Positions 15,817 through 25,111 of a stretch of DNA of 64,000 nucleotides are shown piece by piece. A program made the position numbers and the translations under genes. The number at the start of each line of letters is the position of its first letter. The stretch's first letter is position 1. Under the pieces are notes generated by a model that did not search any database, was not told where the DNA came from, and saw nothing but the letters and a program-made list of their open reading frames with translations. The stretch covers positions 479,981 through 543,980 of the forward strand of contig NZ_HE610977.1 in NCBI RefSeq assembly GCF_000285495.1, in the 5' to 3' direction. Source of the stretch: Oceanobacillus massiliensis str. N'diop. GTDB taxonomy: Bacteria; Bacillota; Bacilli; Bacillales; Amphibacillaceae.

Positions 15817-17889
15817 CTAAATTCCTTCAAATATTATCTCATCATTGCTATTAATACGGGCTGTAAAGTTCTTCTTTTCTTCCTTAAGTGCCATTATCTT
15901 ATTTCCAATCTTTAATACGGTCCCTTCAAAAGCCCTTGTTATCTTAATTTGCTGGTCAATCGGTACAGAAATGACTGCCTTTGTCCCGCTATGTGAGCCA
16001 ACTTCATTAATTGTTGCTCCCAAGCGGCCAAACACTTCTCCGCCGCGAAGTATCCCAGTCACCTTTAAATGTCCTCCCGCATGTACTTTCGTATTTATGC
16101 ATCCTTTACCGATAATACTGATATCCCCGCTGCAATAAAGGCTGCTGTTGATCGTATCCGAAAGTGTAATATACGAATTCGGCTCAACAGGCACTTCACT
16201 GAATTCTTCTAATTCTTTCATTTTTTCGGATAGCTGAACAAGACGTTCCATTGTCGTTATCTGATTGGAGATGGTTAAAAAGATCTGTCTTATGGAAATA
16301 GCAACATGGTACCATTCGTCACTATCCAAGTAATCTTTCCCTTTTTCCGCCACTTCTTGATACTGCTTGGCATAGGATAGGAAGTTTTGGAATCTTTTCT
16401 CTAATAGAATCGTGATTAGCGGCTGCAATCCAGTAATGGCAAAATCGGATGACTTGAACGCTGGGGACTGCTGCAATTGCTTGATTAAGGCAATCATTTT
16501 ATTTAACTGTTCATGCATCATTCCCAGTAATTGCCCCAATTCTACGATTAACATGCTGTTTTTACCTGCAGACAATTCAGAGCTGACTACATTTCCCTTT
16601 ATGGTAATCGACTTGGAAGAAATCAAATTTGCCATGGCAGCGGATTTATGGACAAATATGTCTCCACCAGCCTCAACGGACATATTTTCTTCCACTTCGC
16701 CAACGATTTCAATATCTCCGTTAAACCGGATATTTCCAGAGGATAAATCAACATTGCCCCGATGAACAAGCTTCGGTATAATTGCCGCTTTCACCAGGTT
16801 TCCCCGTTGTTCGATAGAGGGCCTTCCAGCCTCTGTTGCTACAAGCCGATCATCTACTTCCACGAGATCCTTTAAGATCAGCTTCAATGGATGGGACTGT
16901 TTTGCCGGCAATGTTTCATTCTTAACCGTGATACCGGATCTGCCCGGAATTGGGGGATGGATAACTCCGATAATCGCGCCTTTTTCCACCGTAGGTATCA
17001 AATTGGTTTCTCTAAAATCGACCTTGCCTCTTTCATCTGCTATAAGACCGTTGTGTGGGTTGACATCCACTTTGATCTCCAGCCAGCCATCCTTTCCGGA
17101 TTCTGTTTTCCTTCCTGCGGCGATCTCGAATTCACCTGGTTCCGATGTCTGTATCGCAGTCATAATTTCATCATGATTAATGCCGTATGTTATTTGCAGG
17201 GCTTCCATTTTTTTGATGACATCATCATAGGTTAAAGTGTTTTTGATTTCTTTCAACTCTTCGGATTCAATCTCAATATGTCTATTGGGGGTGACATCTT
17301 TTAATTTGTATGAGATTCTGCAGCCGGGGTCAATCTTAAGTAATGCTCTAAGCTTCTCATCTTCAAATGATAGGGACCATTTAGTATCGGTTACAATAGC
17401 ATCTTCCAATTTAATCTTAATGCTGTCCTTTTCAGAAAGGACGGTGGATTTCTCCGTGACCACTTCGTTATTCTTAATCAACTGAATACCTTTACCGATT
17501 GTGACGGTTGAATATCCTGCAGGTGAATCTTTGACAGTGATTTGACCGTCTTTCACATATACAGTTCCTTCTTCCGCATCAGCAGCAGGTATTCCCGTTT
17601 GTTTCGTTTCTGATTGCTTATCCGCAGTTTTTTTCGATTCCCTTTGCAAAAGGGATTCAACCAGATCTTCAGTTGAAGAACTGGCATAATGGAACGTCGG
17701 CTGATTTGTTGGCTGGCGCTTTACAAGAGATAGCTTCACGATTGCTTGCTTCTTGCCTATCCCCATAAATCCCTTAACATCTTGTTGAATGATTTCTACA
17801 TTTACATCCTGTTTTGCCGCCTCCATTATTTTAAGACCCAGCTGAATTGCTTCTTCGATGTTTCTTCCCCTTGAAACAATATTTTCCAT
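15817..17889 (-). CDS. FapA/DUF342 protein with Jag-N domain
   Basis: 690 residues. The N-terminus (about 1-55, ENIVSRGRNIEEAIQLGLK and VKGFMGIGKKQAIVKL) is a Jag_N domain. The rest is the DUF342/FapA type: beta-rich repeats with GGDIFVHKSAA, FNGDIEIVGEV and a C-terminal HAGGHLKVTGILRGGEVFG, broken by a helical coiled coil (about 455-570). These are polymerising or scaffold-like proteins of poorly known role. No flagellar gene is nearby, so a flagellar job is unlikely here. It sits between the phosphatase gene and the last STAS gene. Confidence 0.85.
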   Translation of the reverse strand: MENIVSRGRNIEEAIQLGLKIMEAAKQDVNVEIIQQDVKGFMGIGKKQAIVKLSLVKRQPTNQPTFHYASSSTEDLVESLLQRESKKTADKQSETKQTGIPAADAEEGTVYVKDGQITVKDSPAGYSTVTIGKGIQLIKNNEVVTEKSTVLSEKDSIKIKLEDAIVTDTKWSLSFEDEKLRALLKIDPGCRISYKLKDVTPNRHIEIESEELKEIKNTLTYDDVIKKMEALQITYGINHDEIMTAIQTSEPGEFEIAAGRKTESGKDGWLEIKVDVNPHNGLIADERGKVDFRETNLIPTVEKGAIIGVIHPPIPGRSGITVKNETLPAKQSHPLKLILKDLVEVDDRLVATEAGRPSIEQRGNLVKAAIIPKLVHRGNVDLSSGNIRFNGDIEIVGEVEENMSVEAGGDIFVHKSAAMANLISSKSITIKGNVVSSELSAGKNSMLIVELGQLLGMMHEQLNKMIALIKQLQQSPAFKSSDFAITGLQPLITILLEKRFQNFLSYAKQYQEVAEKGKDYLDSDEWYHVAISIRQIFLTISNQITTMERLVQLSEKMKELEEFSEVPVEPNSYITLSDTINSSLYCSGDISIIGKGCINTKVHAGGHLKVTGILRGGEVFGRLGATINEVGSHSGTKAVISVPIDQQIKITRAFEGTVLKIGNKIMALKEEKKNFTARINSNDEIIFEGI

Positions 17890-17908
17890 TCTGTTACCCC
17901 CTTTCCAT

Positions 17909-18742
17909 TTAATTCAGCACAGGGGAATTATAGCTGGTAAGGTCAGCTTTACCCTTGTTTAATTTCAATAGAACCATTGTAATATCATCCCTTTGCGGAG
18001 CGCCCTCAATAAATTTTTCGATGGAATTCACTACCGTTTGCTCAATCTCTTTCACTTCAAGCGAAAAGTTCTTAAGCAATGCTTCTTCTAAACGTTCAAT
18101 TCGGTACATCTCACCGTCATTGTTTTTAGTTTCTGTAATGCCATCTGTATAAAGGAAAACAAGATCATTATCTTCTACCCCAACCGTATTCTCCGTGTAT
18201 ACCGTGTCCTTTAAGCCTCCAAGCATAACGCCGTTTACGTTGGGAACTTCCTTTAGTTCTTTCTCCGAATGAATGATAAGCGGCGGATTATGTCCGGCGC
18301 TCGCATAGGTGAACGTATTTGTCTTCATATCCCATTCCGCACATAGTACGGTTACGAAGGATCCTAGCGTACGAAGATCGGAATAGAGAGCTTTATTCAT
18401 TGCTGTCAGCGTTTCACCAGGGCCTTTGGTACTTTCTGAGGCGCTGCGAAATGCGCCGCGAGTTAGAATCATCAGCATTGCTGCCGGAATCCCTTTACCC
18501 ATGACATCTCCAATGACGATGCGAAGTCTGCCGTTTGGCAATAGATAGAAATCGAAATAATCTCCGCCAATCAGCCGTGCCGGAATCGACACACCAGAAA
18601 CTTCCCCATTATCCACCTTAGGTTTTGGACCATTCAACAGTTTCATCTGAATGTTTTGTGCCATCTTAATTTCTCTTTCCAGTGTTTTGTTCATCTGTCC
18701 TGCCGAGCTAAGCTTATCAATAGAAAGTTCACGGTTATACAA
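17909..18742 (-). CDS. PP2C/SpoIIE-type serine phosphatase (RsbU-like)
   Basis: 277 residues. A helical N-terminus (1-45) precedes the PPM phosphatase domain with the metal motifs GGDYFDFY, IGDVMGKGIPAAMLM, YASAGHNPP, LFLYTDGITE and RDDITMVLLK, all intact. It should dephosphorylate an STAS antagonist. Start is TTG at 18742 after AGGAGGGG, directly next to the stop of the upstream STAS gene, so the two are coupled. Confidence 0.92.
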   Translation of the reverse strand: MYNRELSIDKLSSAGQMNKTLEREIKMAQNIQMKLLNGPKPKVDNGEVSGVSIPARLIGGDYFDFYLLPNGRLRIVIGDVMGKGIPAAMLMILTRGAFRSASESTKGPGETLTAMNKALYSDLRTLGSFVTVLCAEWDMKTNTFTYASAGHNPPLIIHSEKELKEVPNVNGVMLGGLKDTVYTENTVGVEDNDLVFLYTDGITETKNNDGEMYRIERLEEALLKNFSLEVKEIEQTVVNSIEKFIEGAPQRDDITMVLLKLNKGKADLTSYNSPVLN

Positions 18743-19069
18743 CTATTTCCCCTCCTTTTGCAGTGTCTCCAGAATCTGAAAGACACCAATTGTTTCAAAC
18801 AATACACTTACCTCATCATTAATGCCTTCCAGTTCAACCTGAAACTGTTTGTCATTTGCCTCATGCACAAGATTAATAATCGAACCAATACCAGTAGAAT
18901 CGATAAATTCCAATCCCTCAAAATTGATGATAACTTTATCGGTTCCCTCATCAATTAAACGTATTTTTTCATTAAAAGCTTCCATGGTCGCATAATCCAG
19001 AATTCCAGAAACGAAAATACGGCATGTCTTGTCCTTTATCGTTATTGCAACGTCAATCATTTCTTCCAT
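18743..19069 (-). CDS. STAS-domain anti-sigma factor antagonist
   Basis: 108-residue STAS domain with the switch serine in FIDSTGIGSII. ATG follows AAGGAGG at 7 nt. Adjacent to the PP2C phosphatase gene, which is its likely activator. With the ATPase at 23457-24371 this forms a full partner-switch trio. Confidence 0.9.
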   Translation of the reverse strand: MEEMIDVAITIKDKTCRIFVSGILDYATMEAFNEKIRLIDEGTDKVIINFEGLEFIDSTGIGSIINLVHEANDKQFQVELEGINDEVSVLFETIGVFQILETLQKEGK

Positions 19070-19081
19070 TGGAATTCCTCC

Positions 19082-20662
19082 TTACTTTTGGCTATCATTC
19101 AACTGAAACTCTTCTAGGTTCTTAAGCAGCTTCTTCGATATATCTGACAATGATGATGATTGGCCATGCAACGATTTCAATAGATCCGATAACGTAATCG
19201 TCATCTCTGTTGTTGAGTTTGATTGTGTCTGAACCAGCTCACGTACTTTGGCAAGATGCATCCGTAATTCCTGATCTTTGGCATCTTCGGTAAGATGTTT
19301 CTCCATCTCCTCGATAATATAATTGATATCATCGGTCTTTTCCCTTGCCTCTGTAGTTGCCTCAACAGACATTGTATATACTTTATCTACCGAGTTGTCC
19401 GCTTCCGACTCCAGCAAATAGGCATGTCTTTCCGTTTGAATCGCCTGTTCCCTGGTATGTGTCAATACCTTGTTCAATGTCCCAGCCATCTTGTTTGCAC
19501 TTTCCGACAGTTTGCCTAATTCTCCAATGTCACTGACATCGCTTCGTGCCGTAAAGTCACCCTTTTCCAGTGATTTAATCTGGGAGATGATTTTTGAGAT
19601 ATTGCTGTAAATCTTGTTGAAGAAGCGTGTCGTTGTCAGATACAGAATGACCAATGAAGCAAATCCGAAACCAATCAGGATCAGCGAATAATTCTTGAAC
19701 GGAGCACTCATTTTGTCATAGTCAAGGGCAACATAGATTACCCGGCCATCATCATAAGGGATGAACATTTTATAGATCTTCTCCCCGTCGTGTTCGTCAA
19801 TCCTGGTTATCCTCTCGGGATTTTCAGCCATGTTTACCAATACTTGATCATCCGTTACATATTCATAATCACCATAGACAACCTTCTCTAATGGTGGATA
19901 CATTGCTTCTGCCAAGCTTGGATCAGCGAAGACACGCGGATCCAAAACTGCAGCCTCTTTGGCATATTCGTGCTTGCTGACCACATTTTCTATCCAGGAA
20001 GCAGGTCCGACTTCTTCTGTAAATTTATAGACCTCATCTGCTTCTATAAACGGACTTACAATATAATCCGTGCCTGGTTTATGATAGTATGCATATTTGA
20101 AAAATTGCGGTTCTTCTCTGGAACCCGACTGAGCAGTGTATAGCACTACGATATTCTCAGCGGAATAACTGGCAGGTGTCATCAATTCAAATTCTTCACC
20201 GCTCAGTAGATTTTCCTGGTCAGTATGCCCTTCATCACTAATACCTTTTAAGGTAAAACCTATTTCATCCGGCTCGGTTGACTTAACAACCGAAATAATA
20301 TCATTTTCATCATAAGTGAAGATATCAACACCTGAAATGCCCATTTGATCCTTCACCTTGTTTAACATTTCCATGCTCACATCTTCGTAATTGTTCGGCA
20401 GCTGTTCCCCTATCCCTTCTGATATTAGTTCTATCCGATAGTCGATTTGCTGCTCAATTGCCCGTGACGCTAAATCTGTCTCTTTGATTCCTTGCTCCAT
20501 TGTATTGCTGATTGTTTCCGCTTCATGCGTCACATTGGTATTTACCTGCCTGTTAATAATATAGAATTGCAGTATACCTGATACGACGGTTATGCTAACC
20601 AAAATAATGAATAACTTCAGATTAAACTGCTGACGTAATGTCCTGTTCCGCTTCTTAGCCAT
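19082..20662 (-). CDS. Membrane sensor with HAMP domain and coiled-coil tail
   Basis: 526 residues. One membrane segment near the N-terminus (about 16-36) and another at about 324-346 enclose a roughly 290-residue outside sensor domain. HAMP follows (FFNKIYSNISKII to GDFTARSDVSDIGELGKLSESANKM), then a helical coiled coil resembling a chemoreceptor arm but without the conserved signalling tip. No kinase or cyclase domain. It probably passes an outside signal to the STAS/PP2C proteins encoded next to it. Confidence 0.82.
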   Translation of the reverse strand: MAKKRNRTLRQQFNLKLFIILVSITVVSGILQFYIINRQVNTNVTHEAETISNTMEQGIKETDLASRAIEQQIDYRIELISEGIGEQLPNNYEDVSMEMLNKVKDQMGISGVDIFTYDENDIISVVKSTEPDEIGFTLKGISDEGHTDQENLLSGEEFELMTPASYSAENIVVLYTAQSGSREEPQFFKYAYYHKPGTDYIVSPFIEADEVYKFTEEVGPASWIENVVSKHEYAKEAAVLDPRVFADPSLAEAMYPPLEKVVYGDYEYVTDDQVLVNMAENPERITRIDEHDGEKIYKMFIPYDDGRVIYVALDYDKMSAPFKNYSLILIGFGFASLVILYLTTTRFFNKIYSNISKIISQIKSLEKGDFTARSDVSDIGELGKLSESANKMAGTLNKVLTHTREQAIQTERHAYLLESEADNSVDKVYTMSVEATTEAREKTDDINYIIEEMEKHLTEDAKDQELRMHLAKVRELVQTQSNSTTEMTITLSDLLKSLHGQSSSLSDISKKLLKNLEEFQLNDSQK

Positions 20663-20667
20663 GTTCT

Positions 20668-22122
20668 TTACACCCTCTGAAAGCTCTCTCTATGAATTTT
20701 TCGCAAGGTGATTTTATCAACCTTACCATTTGTAACTGGAAATTCCTCTACCTTGATAATTTTGTCCGGTACTTTATACCCTGCAATATGCTGTGTGCAA
20801 TAATAAGTCAAGTCTTTAACATCCACTTCCTCATTGGGGATAATGAATGCAATAACCTGTTCACCATAGACGGGATGGGCAACACCGATTACGACCGTCT
20901 GTTTTACTTTGTCATGACTAGTTAATAAAATCTCAATCTCACCTGGAATTATTTGCTGACCGCCTTTTTTTATCATATCTTTTTTGCGTCCGACAATTTC
21001 GATCTTACCTTTTTCCAATTCGGTCACCATATCTCCCATGTAGATTAAACCATCCGCATCAGAATATGTTTTATTCAGTTCCGGATTATTATAATAGGCA
21101 ACAAAAGATGTCGGTGTTTTGATCAGTAATTCCCCATCCATAATCTTGTATGAATTCTCTTTCGGTATAGTAAATACTACCTTTTCTCTCAAATCGCAGT
21201 AGCCCATTGCTCCACCTTCAGAGCTTCCATACATCCCAACAAAGGAGCACTTTTCCATTAATTCAAATTGATTCATGTATTCTTCCGTAATCATTTCACC
21301 TGAAAGATGCACTAATTCTAAATTTACCGCAACACTCGGGCTTAATTCTTTCGCAACCTGATAAATTGCCTTAAAGATGGAAGGGGTACTCACTACTTTA
21401 TTACAGTTTCTTCGTTCCATTAATTGAACCATTTTCAATAGATCGAAAGTATCTGGATAGATAACGGTTGAACCGCTATAGATTCCATAAAATAATGCAG
21501 TAATTCCATAGAAAGCTGTTGGAGGTGCGGTTAAAATGACATTATCAGTCGGTTTTAAGCCCATGTACTCCGGTAAAGTTTTATAAGCAGCTTCCAATAT
21601 ATCCGGACGATAGACCATCCCTTTCGGTACACCAGTGCTTCCTGATGAGCAGCAAATCAAACCAATCTCTTTCGTCTCAAGCGGCTTAGGAAGTCCTTCA
21701 ATAGAATAGTCCTTCCATTCACCATCCGAATCGCTTTCATAGATAATTGTTTCTGTTTCCCGATTCCGTGCCCAAGAAAGAATTTCTTCACCAAATGCAA
21801 ATCCATTAAACTGATCAATCGTGAAAAATACATGCGGATCCAGGTAATCCAGAATGTCTGTCAAGTCCTCTTTCCGATACTGCCAGCTAATTGGTATTAC
21901 AATGGCCCCAAGCTTGTTTGCTGCCAGGACCAGTGCCGTGAAGGAAGATATCTCAGGTACGATTAATGCGACCTTCTTATTTCTTAGATCCTTCTCTTGT
22001 AGTTTATTTATATAGTAATCTACCTTGTTCTTAATATCATTGACCGTGTAATCACTGGAAAAAGTCGATAATATGACCTTTTCTCCTTCCGAATTAAACA
22101 GTCCGTCCATTATCGCCTTCAT
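20668..22122 (-). CDS. Adenylate-forming ligase (acyl/aminoacyl-AMP synthetase)
   Basis: 484-residue ANL enzyme. Motif A3 is ICCSSGSTGVPKGM (about 152-165); A5 is GMYGSSEGG; A7/A8 is YMGDMVTELEKGKIEIVGRKKDM followed by GGQQIIPGEIE; the A10 lysine lies in VTNGKVDKITLRK. It should activate a carboxylate as AMP ester and load it on a thiol. Its ATG overlaps the stop of the hydrolase-ACP gene (ATGA), so that fused carrier domain is the obvious acceptor. The substrate cannot be read from sequence. Confidence 0.9.
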   Translation of the reverse strand: MKAIMDGLFNSEGEKVILSTFSSDYTVNDIKNKVDYYINKLQEKDLRNKKVALIVPEISSFTALVLAANKLGAIVIPISWQYRKEDLTDILDYLDPHVFFTIDQFNGFAFGEEILSWARNRETETIIYESDSDGEWKDYSIEGLPKPLETKEIGLICCSSGSTGVPKGMVYRPDILEAAYKTLPEYMGLKPTDNVILTAPPTAFYGITALFYGIYSGSTVIYPDTFDLLKMVQLMERRNCNKVVSTPSIFKAIYQVAKELSPSVAVNLELVHLSGEMITEEYMNQFELMEKCSFVGMYGSSEGGAMGYCDLREKVVFTIPKENSYKIMDGELLIKTPTSFVAYYNNPELNKTYSDADGLIYMGDMVTELEKGKIEIVGRKKDMIKKGGQQIIPGEIEILLTSHDKVKQTVVIGVAHPVYGEQVIAFIIPNEEVDVKDLTYYCTQHIAGYKVPDKIIKVEEFPVTNGKVDKITLRKIHRESFQRV

Positions 22123-23450
22123 TTGGTGAACTCCTTTTCTATAACTTGGTATGCATTGGCAACGGTATGGATATTCTCTGCACTTATAAATTTATTGAAG
22201 CTTATCCCGGTTTCTTCTGCTAGTTGCACAAATAGATTCACCATGTTCAAGGAATCAATTCCTAAATCATCTCGAAATTTCGATTCCCTGGCGATATGTT
22301 CCTGAGGAATATTAGCTAAATCAGATATTAGTTTGGTAAATTCATGGAATGTCACGGTCTTGTTCTCCTTATCTAAAAACCATTCTATCGATAAATAGCG
22401 TACATTTGACAATTCAAAATTACAGCAATGTCCTTCATTCGGATACTCTACCAATTCTTTTGGTGACGGAAGACTATTGTAAAAATCATAAATATCCTGA
22501 TCAGCAACCATGACATCCTTGTTTCCATGAAAAAGGATCACAGGACCATAATCTTTCGTGCTAGTTAAATTAGGCAGTACTCCGCTTTGCTGATGCTCGG
22601 TAATGAATGATATCCGTTCCCCAAAATAATTAGGAATCGAAAAACCATTTTCAATTGGAGGACTAACGGCAGCAGCCTTATCCACCTTTGGGTTAGCACT
22701 GCCATAAACCGACCAAGCAGCACCAGAGCTTGTCCCGAACAATTGAATCGGCAGATCCGGAAACTTACTTGCGGCATAATCGATTAATTTATCGACAAAT
22801 AACTTCCAATTGTCTCCCCTAATGGCCAGGCCATTTTGCATGAAGGTCTCTCCCTGTCCAGGTCCATCAAAGCTAACAGTAATGAAATGGGAATCAATAA
22901 AATGCTGCTCATAGGAATAAAGCTCTTCCTTGGACGAATCAATCGGATTGATAATAATGATGCAGCCCTTAGGATTTTCAGGAATTCTTATCCTGCCGGG
23001 ACATGCTATCCCATCTATGATCATCGCGTCAAATGTACAAGGAATCGGCGAAAGACGATCTGCCTTCTCAACAAGTTCAGAGCTTTTCTTATACAAGGCC
23101 ATCTTTTCAGGGCATCTGTTTGGATATATCCAATAGGCAAGATTGTAATAAAGGGCCGCTAAACGATAGGAATTTTCCGCTGCTTCTATTAATTCTTCTT
23201 TTAAATTTTCTTTTAAATCTTCTTTTACGTCCTCTTCCAATACTGCTTCCTGTTTAATCAAAGCCTCCTTGCGATGCTTTTCTCCAAGCTCGCTGAATGC
23301 ATTCACCCAGTCATCTATCGTCAGCAAAGTTTGCCTGACAGCTTCTATTTCAGAAAGAAGAATTCCATGTGCTACCCAGCGATCCCAGAATCCGTCAAAA
23401 AGTCGGGCAGTCATTAAGGTTTTTTCTATTGTTTTCATTGCATTGTTCAT
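22119..23450 (-). CDS. Alpha/beta hydrolase fused to an acyl/peptidyl carrier domain
   Basis: 443 residues in three parts: a helical N-terminus (about 1-115), an alpha/beta hydrolase (about 125-355) with nucleophile motif GTSSGA, HGNKDVMV (acid) and NEGHCCNF (His), and a C-terminal carrier domain (about 368-443) with the phosphopantetheine serine in DDLGIDSLNM. It is preceded by GGAAAGGAATAAAAGC and overlaps the ligase gene by 4 bp. Activated substrate would be loaded on the carrier, and the hydrolase could release or transfer it. I know no characterised protein with this exact pairing in a signalling operon. Confidence 0.85.
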   Translation of the reverse strand: MNNAMKTIEKTLMTARLFDGFWDRWVAHGILLSEIEAVRQTLLTIDDWVNAFSELGEKHRKEALIKQEAVLEEDVKEDLKENLKEELIEAAENSYRLAALYYNLAYWIYPNRCPEKMALYKKSSELVEKADRLSPIPCTFDAMIIDGIACPGRIRIPENPKGCIIIINPIDSSKEELYSYEQHFIDSHFITVSFDGPGQGETFMQNGLAIRGDNWKLFVDKLIDYAASKFPDLPIQLFGTSSGAAWSVYGSANPKVDKAAAVSPPIENGFSIPNYFGERISFITEHQQSGVLPNLTSTKDYGPVILFHGNKDVMVADQDIYDFYNSLPSPKELVEYPNEGHCCNFELSNVRYLSIEWFLDKENKTVTFHEFTKLISDLANIPQEHIARESKFRDDLGIDSLNMVNLFVQLAEETGISFNKFISAENIHTVANAYQVIEKEFTK

Positions 23451-23456
23451 TTGCTT

Positions 23457-24371
23457 TTATTCCTTTCCAGCCTCTAATACTAGAATCAAGGTTGAACCTT
23501 TATCAGAAGTTTCAAGCAACACCTGATTCGCCATTTTCATCATTAACGTAAAGCCTTGTCCTAGCGACTCCTTGGTGGAGAATCCTGCCATTAAAGTAGC
23601 CTTCGGAAGAATAGCCAGTGGAAAGCCGGGACCTTTATCCTCAATAACAATGTTAAAAACATCTTCATTTTGATAAATCAGCATTTTTCCATACTCTGCA
23701 TGCTTCAATATATTGGTAACAGCCTCAGAAATAATCAAATTATAGCTAAGTACCTTGGACGATTTCATCCCTGTTTTCGCGAAAGCTTCCTTCGCTACAT
23801 TGCGCGCTTTGGGGACATCCTGCCTTTCCCTGATATCCATTTCACATAGGAGACCATTGCTTTTATACTTGGCAACATCCTGCTTACCAATTAATAGAAA
23901 TCGGCCTTGTGTAGCAGCGTATATCACATCCCGGTATACCTGCCATGTTTTTTGGGATTCATCTCGAAGCTGTTCACTGAATTTAACGTCCGACTGTATC
24001 TCATTCAATACCCGCTCCAATACTGTCTTAGATGAATGGCCAGGATTGACAGACTTCATCTCTTCCTCTATCACTGCATTCGCAGCAATCCAATCAGCGG
24101 CCGAATCCGCCAACATCAAAAGTTCCTTTCTTACCCCATCTTCCAACTGCTCAAATGATTCATTGCTGAACGCGAGATAGAATAACGCTTCCCGTTCTCG
24201 TTCAACAATTTGGAGGGCTGCCGCACAGCGAGATACAATCCATCCTACTAAGGCTCTTTTTTTTACAAGTTCATAAGAATCTAAGTGCGTAAGCTCCGGC
24301 TCATACGATTCGGTTGTTTCTTCAACAGGGGTTGCATGCGCCTGCCGAATCTTATGAAATATTCCTTTCAT
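23457..24371 (-). CDS. Anti-sigma-type histidine-kinase-like ATPase
   Basis: 304 residues. The C-terminal 120 or so residues are a GHKL ATPase with N-box ISEAVTNILKHAEYG, G1 box EDKGPGFP and G2 box GQGFTLMMKMA, as in RsbW/SpoIIAB/RsbT. The N-terminal 175 residues are helical and unfamiliar. It is the expected serine kinase or switch partner for the two STAS proteins of the operon. No sigma factor gene lies in the window, so the final output is unknown. Confidence 0.85.
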   Translation of the reverse strand: MKGIFHKIRQAHATPVEETTESYEPELTHLDSYELVKKRALVGWIVSRCAAALQIVEREREALFYLAFSNESFEQLEDGVRKELLMLADSAADWIAANAVIEEEMKSVNPGHSSKTVLERVLNEIQSDVKFSEQLRDESQKTWQVYRDVIYAATQGRFLLIGKQDVAKYKSNGLLCEMDIRERQDVPKARNVAKEAFAKTGMKSSKVLSYNLIISEAVTNILKHAEYGKMLIYQNEDVFNIVIEDKGPGFPLAILPKATLMAGFSTKESLGQGFTLMMKMANQVLLETSDKGSTLILVLEAGKE

Positions 24372-24424
24372 ACTTCATCTCACATCCCCCTTATAAGATT
24401 CCAAAAGGAGGCATAATGGTTATT

Positions 24425-25111
24425 TCATCCACTACAGCGTTTTTTGGGCTGACATAATAGATATGCGATATGTTCAACAATCGATTCCTGTGGGATCATA
24501 TTTGACTTATCTAGGTCAAAATCCTTATCATCCCAAAAGGAGTTATCAATTGACCCTGGAAGAACTGCTGTTGTTCGGATACCTTCACGCCTTAATTCCG
24601 CCTGCAAAACCTTCGTTAGACCATAAACGCCAAATTTGGATGATGAATATGCTCCATTTCCCGGCAATGCCACGGTTCCTGCTATCGAAACGAGATTAAT
24701 AATTTGTCCCGCTTGCTGCTCCTTCATCTTCCTGCCGGCATATTTACATGTTAAGTAGGTTCCACGAAGGTTGACCGCAATCATATCATCGAAGTCAGCG
24801 GTGTCCGACTCTAGGATGCTGGCAAAATTACCTACTCCTGCTGCATTTATCAGGCAATCTATACGGCCGAACCGCTCCACCGTTTGGGATACGAATTCCT
24901 GTACAGAATGTTCATCACGCACATCGAGCGGTATAAGCAGGACATTTTCACTGCCGCTAAATTCACTCGATAATAGATCGATGCTCCTTGCTCCAAGCAC
25001 CAGCTTGGCACCTGCCTTTTCCAATACCTCTGCTGTTGCCTTCCCGATACCTCTGCTTGCTCCAGTTATCGCAATTACGCTATTCTTCAGTGGCGTCAAA
25101 TCAATAATCAT
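24425..25111 (-). CDS. Short-chain dehydrogenase/reductase, candidate sepiapterin-type reductase
   Basis: 228-residue classical SDR: cofactor motif ITGASRGIGKA, NAAGVGNF, and catalytic S (LVSIAGTV) with YSSSK. Its start overlaps the PTPS gene by 11 bp. Because the genes before it make 6-pyruvoyl-tetrahydropterin, a reductase of the pterin side chain (sepiapterin reductase role) is a reasonable guess. The sequence itself only shows a generic SDR. Confidence 0.8.
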   Translation of the reverse strand: MIIDLTPLKNSVIAITGASRGIGKATAEVLEKAGAKLVLGARSIDLLSSEFSGSENVLLIPLDVRDEHSVQEFVSQTVERFGRIDCLINAAGVGNFASILESDTADFDDMIAVNLRGTYLTCKYAGRKMKEQQAGQIINLVSIAGTVALPGNGAYSSSKFGVYGLTKVLQAELRREGIRTTAVLPGSIDNSFWDDKDFDLDKSNMIPQESIVEHIAYLLCQPKKRCSG

